From Priapulus caudatus (Eukaryota > Priapulida > Priapulimorpha > Priapulimorphida > Priapulidae): a DNA stretch of 33,270 nucleotides. The DNA is taken from assembly GCF_000485595.1 (NCBI RefSeq), contig NW_014577726.1:73777-107046 (forward strand), read 5' to 3'. A model generated the notes under the pieces. That model searched no databases. It was not told the DNA's origin and worked only from the letters and a program-made list of their open reading frames with translations. Positions 12,238 to 21,704 of this stretch are shown here, one piece after another. Numbering within the stretch: the first letter of the stretch is position 1; every line of letters starts with the position of its first letter. Position numbers and translations under genes: made by a program.

Positions 12238-13082
12238 CTGATGATGCTGCTGCTGATGATGATCATAGGGCTTCTCCCCCATCTTCTCCGTCGGCGTGAC
12301 GGGATGCTGTGGGGTAAGAGGTGTTGCGGTGGCTCCTCCCCCGCCCGCGGGGGGGTTGAGGGGGGACCCCGCAGCAGCCGCCACCCCGCCCCCACGCGCA
12401 TCCTCCCCAACACGATGCTGATCTATCATCTCCTGCAGCTCCTTGTCAATTGGATCCTGATGCAGATCCCACTCCGCTGCCGCTGCAGCGTGCTTCCCCT
12501 CCTCTCCCCAGGTGGTGCCGGTGGCAGCCTTCGCATCATCTCCCCAGGTGGCGCTGGCAGCAGAGACTGCCTTCGCCTCTTCTCCCCAGGTGGCGCTGGC
12601 AGGAACTGCCGTTACATCATTCCCCCAGGTGCCACCGGCGGCTGTCGGGACTACCTTTGACTCCTCTCCCCAGGTGGCGCCAGCAGACGCCCCCTCGTTA
12701 TCAGTGGGGATCACCTTCCCACCGTCTCCCCAGGTGGTGCCGCTGGTGGCAGCATGTAGCACAGGATTCTCCTGCTGCCGGATGAGCACCTCATGCTTGC
12801 GGAACGCGGCTGGGTCGAGCAGTCCCAGGTCCCGCAACGTGTCCTCAGCCTCAGCGGGACCAAGACGTGCCAGCTGGCCATCCGCAGCACCTGCGGCCTG
12901 CGCATGTAGCGTCGCGGCAGCAGCAGTGTGCAGCGGGTGCAGCGGTGCAGTGGGGTCGGCCACGGCGAGGCCGTGGTGCAGGGCTGCGGCGGTACCTGGC
13001 ACGGAGACAAAGATGACATTGTTACTCGTTTCAAGGTACGACTGCTGTGCACGCCAATGACACATAACACAATGCTGATGCC
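11209..13082 (-). CDS. TDG: TDG last exon: long disordered C-terminal tail with WG repeats and SUMO motifs
   Basis: A single open exon of about 623 residues ending in TAG at 11,209-11,211. Order of regions, numbering from the in-frame Met at 13,065: a leucine-rich, possibly helical part (about 62-103); six Thr-Trp-Gly repeats (Trp at 112, 132, 147, 160, 174, 186) of the form TWG-acidic-acidic-x-K-x-V; a Gly/Pro/His/Gln-rich part with poly-Q and poly-H; Ala/Tyr/Pro-rich segments; and a C-terminus with VKQEPGSYFGHCPY. SUMO-type psi-K-x-E motifs include IKQES, IKTEP and VKQEP. Vertebrate TDG has only about 100 residues after the catalytic domain, so this tail is exceptional. The exon is much more GC-rich than its surroundings. 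The start is uncertain: the upstream donor leaves one base, and the acceptor that keeps frame is TTAAG at 13,083, while the stronger-looking CAGCAG near 13,037 is out of phase. Confidence 0.85.
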
Positions 13083-13183
13083 CTTAACACACACGCCCAA
13101 AAGACATACATACCAGATAGAGAGAGAGATAGAGAGGGGGAGAGACAGACAGTGAGAGAGAGATGATGAGAAGCCATGCTTAC

Positions 13184-13379
13184 CGTTGTTACAGACTTGC
13201 GCACCTTGCTGCTGCTGCTGCTGCTGCTGCCTCTCGATTCGCTCTTGCTCAATCTCTGACTTTTTCCGCCGCTTCCTCTTCTTCTTTGGAGTCTCTCCGG
13301 CATTGTCCTCCTTCGTGAGTGTGGGCTTCACAGCCGGCACCTCCTCTTTGATCTTCATGCCTCCCTCAAATCCATCATC
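13184..13379 (-). CDS. TDG: TDG exon: post-catalytic basic region, poly-Q
   Basis: A 196-nt exon, acceptor CCTGCAG before 13,379 and donor G|GTAAGC after 13,184, entering in phase 0 and leaving one base. It encodes 65 residues: a SUMO-like MKIKEEVP, then a strongly basic cluster PKKKRKRRKKSE that looks like a nuclear localisation signal, an E/R-rich helix-like stretch, and eight glutamines in a row from a CAG repeat. The preceding exon ends in VKVKEEAA, matching the place of the human TDG SUMO site VKEE just after the catalytic domain, which supports the order of these exons. A noisy inverted copy lies at 23,760-23,985. Confidence 0.85.
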
Positions 13380-13618
13380 CTGCAGGCATGGAATGTGTGC
13401 TACAGAGCAACACCCTCACACGCACACACGTACACACGTACCCACACTCACATATACCCACATAAACACACGCATACTCGCACACACGAGCACGCATGCA
13501 CGCACGCACGTACCCACACGTTCATAATAAATACCCATGGTATACAAACACAGTAACATCGTGAATCACTGACCCACACACGAGCACCCCTCACCCCCAT
13601 CCTCCTGACATCACTCAC

Positions 13619-13822
13619 TGCTGCCTCCTCCTTGACCTTGACACCATTCTCAAACTTCTTCAGCTTCACGTCGGAGAAGACAATCTCCGAGTCATCGAGT
13701 GTAGCGACGCTGCCGCGCATGTAGTCCCTGAGTTTCTTCAGTGCCAGGTAGTAGGGCACCTTGTCAATCGCACGCGGCAGCTGGGCACAGCGAGCCGAGG
13801 ATGACGGCATCACATATATCAC
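13619..13822 (-). CDS. TDG: TDG exon: catalytic motif MPSSSARCAQ and SUMO site
   Basis: A 204-nt exon (68 codons, phase 0 at both ends) with acceptor CTCTGCAG and donor GTGAGT. It begins VIYVMPSSSARCAQLPRA, almost identical to the conserved second active-site motif of TDG, whose loop enters the DNA minor groove and helps flip the target base. It continues with IDKVPYYLALKKLRDYMRG, the C-terminal helix of the glycosylase fold, and ends in VKVKEEAA, the equivalent of the human SUMO acceptor region. This is one of the strongest identifications in the window. A noisy plus-strand copy is at about 21,394-21,615. Confidence 0.95.
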
Positions 13823-14135
13823 CTGCAGAGCAAGCCACTCATGATGATGTGTAGCTAGCATGCAGCAGAAGACAGTCAAGCACAGGTGATGTATGGTGGG
13901 AGGGGGGAGGGTAAGGGAATAGTGAGAGGGAGATAGATGACGAACAAGAGGATGATGAAGGGGAAGGGGAGATGAAAGGAGAGGGAGGGACGTATTTAGT
14001 TTTCTGGCATAATATAGAGCCAATATAAGCAGTCAAAATGTCAAAATGTCAAAATGTTAAAAGGTCAAAATGTGACACGTGACATGTATAGGCAAATGAC
14101 TTTAATTCTCAATGATGATGCAGTAAGTTACTTAC

Positions 14136-14212
14136 AGTGTTGGTCCCCTCAATAGGTTTGGGCTGCTTGCCAAAACATTCCAGCTTGTTTTGGCTGAATA
14201 CTTCATATATAC
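14136..14212 (-). CDS. TDG: TDG exon: catalytic domain segment IYEVFSQ
   Basis: A 77-nt exon, acceptor TCTTCTAG and donor ACT|GTAAGT. It completes a Gly codon begun in the previous exon and encodes 25 residues starting IYEVFSQNK, which aligns with the human TDG stretch beginning IYEIFSKEV. It links the beta-strand ending in VFNGK to the MPSSSARCAQ loop. It is slightly shorter than the vertebrate counterpart in the middle. A noisy inverted copy lies at about 20,959-21,046. Confidence 0.9.
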
Positions 14213-14452
14213 CTAGAAGACGGACAATCTTAATTAATCAGGGGGAAAATATGAATATTTGGTAGGGCACGATTTTAAAGAACTCAGTAGAACACAAATA
14301 CCTATAGAAGATAATCCGACTCAATTAACTGTTAAAGTGCATCATGTCTACTTCATAATGTTACCATGAAAGTAGACCAGCTCATTATTATGATTACTGG
14401 TATGGCAAACTGCTCTGACATAGAGGCATACTCTACCTCTCCAAGTTCTCAC

Positions 14453-14535
14453 CTTTGCCATTAAATACAGCAATCTTTGGTTTAATAGCCTTAATTTTCT
14501 CTAGCAGGATCTCCCCACCTTCTTTGATTTCTTTC
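14453..14535 (-). CDS. TDG: TDG exon: catalytic domain segment ending AVFNGK
   Basis: An 83-nt exon, acceptor TTTCTACTAG and donor G|GTGAGA. It encodes 27 residues beginning KEIKEGGEILLEKIKAIKP and ending KIAVFNGK, matching the vertebrate TDG segment REGGRILVQKL...IAVFNGK, a helix and core beta-strand of the uracil-DNA-glycosylase-like fold. Its phases (needs one base, leaves one base) fit both neighbouring exons exactly. A noisy inverted copy lies at about 20,606-20,690. Confidence 0.92.
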
Positions 14536-14880
14536 CTAGTAGAAAGAATTTGTTGGTGAAAGTGATACCGGAAAAAGTGAGTAAATAAAACTTTTATTTT
14601 ATGACAGTGAAAACGTGTTAGATGCTGACACAATAAATTATTACAGGCTCATTTTTCACAGCACTGTCACAAAATTGCCAGAAAACTGCTGACAACGTCA
14701 ACCTGGCAGCAGGTGTGTAGATGACGGTATGCCCTCTGGCGACCAGGCAGGCCTCTACTCACGCGGATTTTCAATTAAATGCGATTACAGTCTGTGTATC
14801 TTTCCGGAGCGCCAACGCTACGCTTATCGCAGCATTTGTGATTCAACACACGCGGAACATTGGAAAACACACAGACAGCG

Positions 14881-15020
14881 CGTGACTGCATCATGTGACA
14901 ACATGAGTGTCCTGTGAGTGATCACCTGGGGGGAGGGGGAGCGGGGGGCGCGCGTGACTGCATCATGTGACAACACGAGTGTCCTGTGAGTGATCACCTG
15001 GGGGGAGTGGGGGGCGCGCG
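14881..15020. repeat. 72-bp tandem duplication at the 5' end of a TDG intron
   Basis: Two units starting at 14,881 and 14,953 (CGTGACTGCATCATGTGACA) and the start of a third at 15,019, immediately after the donor at 15,031. On the minus strand each unit has a long pyrimidine run ending CCCCCCAG|GTGATC. The noisy plus copy at about 20,085-20,245 also has two units. Confidence 0.85.
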
Positions 15021-15031
15021 TGAGAGCTTAC

Positions 15032-15164
15032 CTCTTCAGGTCAGCGCTGCCGCGCGACGTGCGAGCGACAATGTTTGTGAAGCCAATGCCAAACGTCAGC
15101 ATCTTGTAGTCGTCCATCGCTGTCATCGGTTCCGGGATGAGTCCCGACAGATACAAGCACTTCC
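15032..15164 (-). CDS. TDG: TDG exon: catalytic domain segment KCLYLSGL...GIGFTNIV
   Basis: A 133-nt exon, acceptor TTTTCACGCAG and donor GAG|GTAAGC. Its first two bases, GG, complete a Trp codon with the T that ends the active-site exon, giving the family's HFWKCL. It encodes KCLYLSGLIPEPMTAMDD and later FGIGFTNIVART, both conserved TDG landmarks. The acceptor and the first 17 coding bases are tandemly repeated upstream (see the 61-bp minisatellite); using an upstream acceptor would give an in-frame TAA within about seven codons, so only this one leads to the full protein. A noisy inverted copy is at 19,923-20,065. Confidence 0.93.
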
Positions 15165-15322
15165 CTGCGTGAAAACAACGACAAACATGAACCCTGACCG
15201 CGTTAACACAGGTACAAGCACTTCCCTGCGTGAAAACAACGACAAACATGAACCCTGACCGCGTTAACACAGGTACAAGCACTTCCCTGCGTGAAAACAA
15301 CGACAAACATGAACGCTGACCT
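15155..15322 (-). repeat. 61-bp minisatellite carrying a 3' splice site (minus copy)
   Basis: Three registers exactly 61 bp apart: acceptor AGs end at 15,165, 15,226 and 15,287 on the minus strand. Each unit has the pyrimidine tract, TTTTCACGCAG and the first 17 coding bases of the following exon (GGAAGTGCTTGTAYCTG), then TGTTAACGCGGTCAGGG. The array ends at 15,323, where it meets the 870-bp repeat arm through similar bases. Confidence 0.93.
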
Positions 15323-16192
15323 CGATAACTCAGGAACCGTTTGACCCACATGTTTGAAATTGGGTATATTGTGTTACTGCTATGCCTCACATATTGAAGT
15401 CCTTTTTTGGCTGCACGCCAGTCGCGTTCTTTCGAGGCCACGGAAAATTTTTTGGCAAAAATGGGAATTGCATTAGTCAGTTCAGGTTGAACGGATTTTG
15501 CTCATTCTGGTATGTGAATGAATAAGGCTGGGGTTTTGATATTTAAAAAAAATTATGGAAATTAGGTAGGTTTTGGCAATTATATAGCATAATATTATAA
15601 ATAGACACGCCAGATAACAGTCTGTGGTGTCACACTCGTCTGGTTCGTTTTACAAGATTTCATTGACAATATCTTTAATGCAAAATTGGTATTTCCTCTC
15701 CACCCTGCGATAAAACGAATATATTAGAGTAAAGTTTTACAAAACATGTCGGAACGCAGCATAACCTATTTATTTCGAACGCCATCGCTAAGAAACATCA
15801 AAGCGGGCATAGCGCCATCTACCATCACAAATTGTGATTCATTTTGGTTTATAAATTATTATTGCGATATACAGATGGCAACCGTTGGTGCTACCGCCTA
15901 GAAAAACTCCATACGAAGTAAACATTCCATGCAACTAATTAACCTTTGACAAAAGTTGTGTTATGGGGCAGGGAAACGCCATTGTCACGTGGTATATAGC
16001 AGCTACGTGGAATAAGTGTATCTATCAATCTTACACGTTACACATCGGGAGCTCGCGCTTTTAGGCAGTGCCTAAATCTGAATATTATAAAAACGTTAAA
16101 TGGCGATTATTTAGGTGTAACGCTATCACTCGCCCTCATCTCAGACTTTCACATCTCAAACATTTATTTTAACATAAAAATTACACATATAT
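15323..16192 (+). repeat. 870-bp inverted repeat, left arm
   Basis: Near-identical reverse complement of 24,573-25,440, with scattered small indels. It joins the 61-bp array on the left at a short stretch of similarity (GAGTTATCG in the arm against GTGTTAACG in the array unit) and the active-site exon block on the right. No coding potential is seen. Confidence 0.92.
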
Positions 16193-17290
16193 AATTATGC
16201 AGAGTATATAATGGAAGTTCTCCGCATTATACTCTTCATTTCTATAATGTACGTCGATGGTTGCTCAATTAAAACTGACTTCTTCTCACTCACTCATTTG
16301 TGTCCTTTTTTGTGGTGAGCTACAGTGTCATTGACACTTTCATTATGTGTTTAATATCATCGAGCAAGACCGCACCGAAATTCTGGATCACGGCACCAAA
16401 GTTAGTCGAGCTGTGTCTCTAGAGTGCATGTGTAGCTGTAACATTATGACCTGTATTCGAAGCCCAAGTCATCAATGAACCACCAAATGTACACACACGC
16501 ACATCTTGTCTGTTTCACGATTGGAATAAATCCTGGACTGTTTGCAGCTTTCAAAGTCACCATACGCAGGGCCAGGAAATCACTTCTGTAAGTACATCGC
16601 TGCAAATGATTTTACTCTGCATTCGTTTGGCATTCAATTCACCGTGATTGCCTACCTCCCGAATGCAAGACAAGTAAGAACTAGCATCTATCATAAAACC
16701 TGTCTCTCTGTTGCTGCCAGTGACTGACTACATTCATAAGTCCACTCTCTCTCCATCGCATCTCTGGCTGAGTGTAAAGTAGGGGCAAGTTTGATGTCTG
16801 AATGTCCGTATTTTCTATCCACGTACAGATAAGTGATGGGTTGTGTGCACATCCCACAGGGAAGTGCCTGTTCCTGTTGGTCCACCATGGAACAGGGATT
16901 AATTCTGTCATTGTTTTCGGTTTATGCAGGAAGGTGTTTGTACTTGTTGCACCTCTGTTGCAACTAGGCGTTAATTATTCATTATTTACCATCTGTGCCG
17001 GAAGTGCTTGTATCTGTGTTAAAGTGATTATTGCGAGTTTTTTTGGCTCAGAAAAACGAAATATAGCTGAATATAGTCTCACCTGACAGTGGAAATATCA
17101 CTGATTATACCAACATTCAAAACACCAAGATTTTATGCAGTTATAGCTTAATTGATTTAACCACATCATACCAGCAATAAATTTTATCGTGTCACGACTC
17201 TCAAAAATCAAAATGAGGCGTTCTCAAACAAGCGAACATAATTAAAACAAAAGGGCGTGCAATTCTGTTTGGTAAATATTATTGAGTTTC
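16192..17290 (+). pseudogene. Inverted copy of the TDG active-site exon block (first copy)
   Basis: The reverse complement of 1,353-2,385 on the plus strand, continuing directly from the 15,323-16,192 repeat arm. The exon equivalent is 16,520-16,587, 68 nt instead of 70: one G is missing in AAAGGTCAC and one C in CACTAC, which breaks the frame. The acceptor reads TTTCACG rather than TTTCAG. The donor TCT|GTAAGT is intact. Decayed acceptor copies recur near 16,860, 16,928 and 16,997. The defects could be sequencing indels rather than mutations. Confidence 0.85.
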
Positions 17291-17820
17291 TGTGTTAACG
17301 CGGTCAGGGTTCATGTTTATCATTGTTTTCTGGCACGCAGGAAAATGCTTGTATCTGTGTTAACGCGGTCAGGGTTCATGTTTATCATTGTTTTCTGGCA
17401 CGCAGGGAAGTGCTTGTACCTGTGTTAACGCGGTCAGGGTTCATGTTTATCATTGTTTTCTGGCACGCAGGGAAGTGCTTGTATCTGTGTTAAGCGGCGT
17501 CAGGGTTCGATGTTTTAGTCGTTGTTTTCAGGCATGGGGAAGTGCTTGTACCCTGTGTTAACGCGGTCAGGGTTCATGTTTGTCGTTGTTTTTCACGCAG
17601 GGAAGTGCTTGTAGCCTGTGTTAACGCGGTCAGGGTTCATGTTGTCGGTTGTTTTTCACGCGCAGGAAGTGCTTGTACCTGTTGTTAACGCGGTCAGGGT
17701 TCATGTTTGTCGTTGTTTCACGCAGGGAAGTGCTTGTACCTGTGTTAACGCGGTCAGGGTTCATGTTTGTCGTTGTTTTCACGCAGGGAAGTGCTTGGTA
17801 CGCTGTGTTAACGCAGGGTT
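17285..17820 (+). repeat. 61-bp splice-site minisatellite, plus-strand array 1
   Basis: About nine units of the same repeat in inverted orientation, running into the N gap. Two subtypes are visible: TTTATCATTGTTTTCTGGCA near the left, and TTTGTCGTTGTTTTCA to the right, with indels increasing towards the gap. Confidence 0.9.
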
Positions 17821-17824
17821 CAGG

Positions 17825-17849
17825 NNNNNNNNNNNNNNNNNNNNNNNNN
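17825..17849. other. 25-N assembly gap
   Basis: Exactly 25 N. The 61-bp array enters it from the left, and on the right the sequence restarts at the point corresponding to 16,190, so the block 16,190-17,280 is repeated across the gap. A fixed small N count is typical of a placeholder gap rather than a measured distance. Confidence 0.98.
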
Positions 17850-18999
17850 TAATTATCAAGACGCTATATAATGGAAGTTCTTCCCATATATACTCTTCAT
17901 GTTCTATAATGTACGTTCGCATGGTTGCCTCAATTAAAAACTGACTTCTTCTCACTCACTCATTTGTGTCCTTTTTTGTGTGTGAGCTCCAGTGTCCATT
18001 GGACACTCTTCAATTTATGTGGTTTAATATCATCGAGTGCACAGAACTCGCCACCGAAATCTGGATCACGGCCACCAAGTTCAGTGAGCTGTGTCTCTAG
18101 CGAGTGCATGTGCAGCTGAACATTATGCCTGTTATTACGAAGCCCAAGTCATCAATCGAACCACCAATTACACACGCACATTCCTTCGTTGCTTTCAGAT
18201 TGGTCATAACATCCGTGGACTGTTTCGCAGCCTTTGTCAAAGGTCACACTACGTCAGGGCGCACGGAAATCACTTCTGTAAGTAGCATCCGCTGCAACAT
18301 GATCTCTACTCTGTGCATCTTCCTTTGGCCATTCAATTCACCGTGGGCGGATTGCCTACTCCCAGAATGCCAAGACAAGTAAGAACTAGCATCCTATCAT
18401 AAAAACGCTGCTCCTCTCTGTTGCTGCCAGTGACGGACTACATTTCACTAGTCCACTCTCTTCCATCGCATTTCGGGCTGGAGTGTAAGTAGGGGCAAGT
18501 TTGATGTCTGAACTCGTCCGCTTCTTCTTACTATCACGCTACAGAATAATGAATGGGGTTGTGTCGCACAATCCCACAGGGAAGTGCTGGTTCCTGTCTG
18601 CGTCCACCATGGGAACAGGGTATTAATTCTGTCATTGTTTTCGGTTTGCAGGAAGTGTGTTTGTACTTTGTTGGACCTCTGTTGCACACTAGGGTTCAAT
18701 ATTCATTAATTTACCATCTGTCGCCGGAAGTGCTGTATCTGGTTGTTAAAGTTTGATTCTCGCGCGTTTTTTGGGCCCTCAGAAAAACGAAATATAGCTG
18801 AATTAGTATCTCAACCTGACAGTGGAAATCACTGATTATACCACAATTCAAAACACCAAGATTTTATGCAGTATAGCTTAATTGATTTAACCACACATAC
18901 CAGCAATAAATTTTATCGGTGTCACGGACTCTCAAAAATCACAAATGGCGTCTCAAACAAGCGCAACATAATTAAAACAAACAAAGGGGGCAAATTCTG

Positions 19000-19922
19000 G
19001 TTTTGCGTAACTATTATTGGAGTTTCTGGCTCGTTTAACCGCGCGGTTTTTTTCAGGGTATCAATTGGGTTTAAATTTCAATTTTTGTTTTTCTTGGCCA
19101 CGGCAGGGGAAAATTGTTGTAATTTCTGTGTTAACGGGCGGTCAGGTTTCAGTTATATCATTGTCTTCTCTGGCATGCAGGGAAGTGCTTGTACCTGTGT
19201 TAACGCGCCGTCAGGTTCATGTTTCATCATTGTTTTCTTGGCACGCAGGGAAGTGCTTGTTATCTGTCGTTAACGCGCGGTCAGCGGTTCATGTTGTCGT
19301 TGTTTTCACGCAGCGAAAGTGCTTGTACCTGTCTTACCGCGGTCGAGGTTTCATGTTCTGTCGTTGTTTATCACGCAGGGAACTGCTTGTACCTGTGTGT
19401 TAACCGGTCAGGGTTCGTTCTTGGTCCGTTGTTTCTCAACGCGCAGGAGATGCCGTTGTACCTGTGTTACCGCGGTCAGTGTTCATTGCTTGTCGTTGTT
19501 TTCACGCAGGACAGCTGCTTTGTACCTGTGTTAACGCTACGTCAGGTTCATGTTTGTCGTCTGTTTTCCACTGCAGGGAAGTGTCTGTACCATGGTTAAT
19601 CGCCTGGTTTCAGGCGGTTCCAGTTGTTTATGTCCGTGTTTTCACGCAGGAAGTGCCCCTTGCTACTGTGTTAACGCGGTCAGAGGTTTCATGTTTGTCG
19701 TGCTTGTTTCACGCAGGGAAGTGCCTTGTTACCTTGTCGTTAACGCGTCAGGTTCATGCTCTTGTCGGTTGTTTTCACGCGGCGAAGTGCTTGTTACCTG
19801 TCGTTAAGCGCGCGTCAGAGGGTTCTATGTTTGTCCGTCTGTTTTCACGCCAGCGGAAGTGCTGATTTACCTGTCGTTACGCTGGCTCAGGGTTCTCATG
19901 TTTGTCGTTGTTTTTCACGCAG
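19000..19922 (+). repeat. 61-bp splice-site minisatellite, plus-strand array 2
   Basis: About twelve noisy units, with acceptor-like CACGCAGGGAAGTG near 19,173, 19,243, 19,307, 19,371, 19,440, 19,503, 19,568, 19,643, 19,711, 19,777 and 19,847, plus a more decayed one near 19,103. It ends at the real exon copy at 19,923. The number differs sharply from the three registers in the minus copy, so the minus array may be collapsed or the array may be polymorphic. Confidence 0.88.
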
Positions 19923-21704
19923 GGAAGTCGCTTCGTATCCTCTGTCGCGGGACTCATCCCGGACACGAATGACAGCGTGGACGACTCACAAGATGCTGAC
20001 GTTTGCTATTGGCTTCACAAAACATGTCGCCGCACACGTTCTGCGCGGCAGCGCGAGCTGAAGACCGGTCTAAGCGCTTCTCACGCGCGCCCCCCACTCC
20101 CCCCAGTGATCACTCCACATGGACTACTACGTGTTGTCACACATCGTATGCTCAGTCCAGCCGTCGCCCCCCCCATTCCCCCCAGGTCTGATCACTCCAC
20201 AGGACACCTCGCTGTTGTCACATGATGCAGTCACGCGCATGTCTTGTGGTGTTTTCCAATGTTCCGCGTGCTGTTGAATCACAAATGCTGCGATAAGCCG
20301 TAGGTGTGCGCGCTTCCGCGAAAGATACACAGACTGTAATCCGCATTATTGAAAAATCCGCGTGAGTAGAGGCCTGCTGCTGAGTCGCCAAGGAGCAATT
20401 TACCCGCTCATACTCACACCTGCTGCCAGAGTTGACGTTGTCAGCAGTTTTCTGGCAATTTTGTGGACAGTGCTGTGAAAATGAGCCTGTAATAATTTAT
20501 TGCTTCAGCACTAACACGTTTTCACTGTCTATAAAATAAAGTTCTTATCTTTACTCACTTTTTCTCCGGTATCACTTTTCACATCACAAATTCTTATCTA
20601 CTCAGAGAAAGAAATCAAAGTAAGGTCGGGAGATCCTCGTAGGAAAATTGAAGGCTATTAAACAAAGATTGCTCGTATTTAATGGCAAAGCGTGGAGACT
20701 TGGAGAGGTAGAGTATGCTCTATGTTCAGAGCAGTTTGCCATCACCAGCTAATCAATAATACATGAGCCGGTCTACTTTCATGTAACATTATGCAAGTCA
20801 GACATGATGCACATTTCACATGCCCCAGTAATTAGTCGGATTAGTCTTCTATCATGTTATTTGTGTTCTACTGATTAGTTCTTTTAAAAATCGTTTGCCC
20901 TACCAAATATTCATTATTTTCCCTCCCTGATTAATTAAGCATCTCGTTCGTCTTCTAGGTTATATTGAAGTATTCAGCCCAAAACAAGCCTGGAATGTTT
21001 TTGCGCCAAGCAGCCCAAACTTATTGCACGCGCGGACCAACACTGCTAAGTAACTTACTGCATCATCCATGAGAATTAAATGTCATTTGCCTATACATGT
21101 CACCGCTCGTCACATTTTCACCTTTTTCACAATTTTGACATTTTTGACATTTCTGACTGCTTCATATTGGCTCGTTACTTATAGCCAGAAAACGTAAATT
21201 AACTGTCCCTCCCTCTCCTTTCATCTTCCCTTCCCCTTCCAATCATCCTCCTTGATTGCGTCATCTATTCTCCCTACTCACTATTCCCTTTACCCTCCCC
21301 CTCCCACCATTACACTCACCTGTGCTTGACTGTTCCTTCTGCTGCATGCTAGCCTACACCATCCACTCATTCGAGTTGGCCTTGCTCTGCCAGAGTAGTA
21401 TCATGTGATGCCGTCATCCCTCGGCTCGCTGTGCCCAGCTGCGCGTGCGATTGACAAGGTGCCCTACTACTGGCACTGAAGAAAACTCAGGGACTACGCA
21501 TGCGCCGGCAGGTCGCGTTACACTCGATGACTTCGGCAGATTGTCTTCTCGCGACGTGAAGCTGAAGAAGTTGGAGGAATTCGATGTGCAAGGTTCAAGG
21601 CAGGGAGGCGCAGCAGTGAGTGATGTTAAGGAGGACTGGAGGGTGGGGTGCTCGTGTAGTGGGTCAGTGATTCACCGATGTTACTGTGTTGTATATCCCA
21701 TTGG

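Noticed and set aside
11371-12660. Plus-strand open frames of 131, 203 and 218 codons opposite the TDG last exon
   Set aside because: They are the antisense of a GC-rich coding exon with triplet repeats; composition is Arg/Gly/Ala or poly-Leu/Met with no domain.
14433-14633. Start of TDG exon extended upstream to a Met at 14,633
   Set aside because: The acceptor TTTCTACTAG at 14,536 and phase with the previous exon show that the bases beyond it are intron.
17618-19865. Open frames of 85-135 codons repeating CLYLC/FMFVVV-type peptides
   Set aside because: Translations of the 61-bp splice-site minisatellite, shifting frame at each unit.
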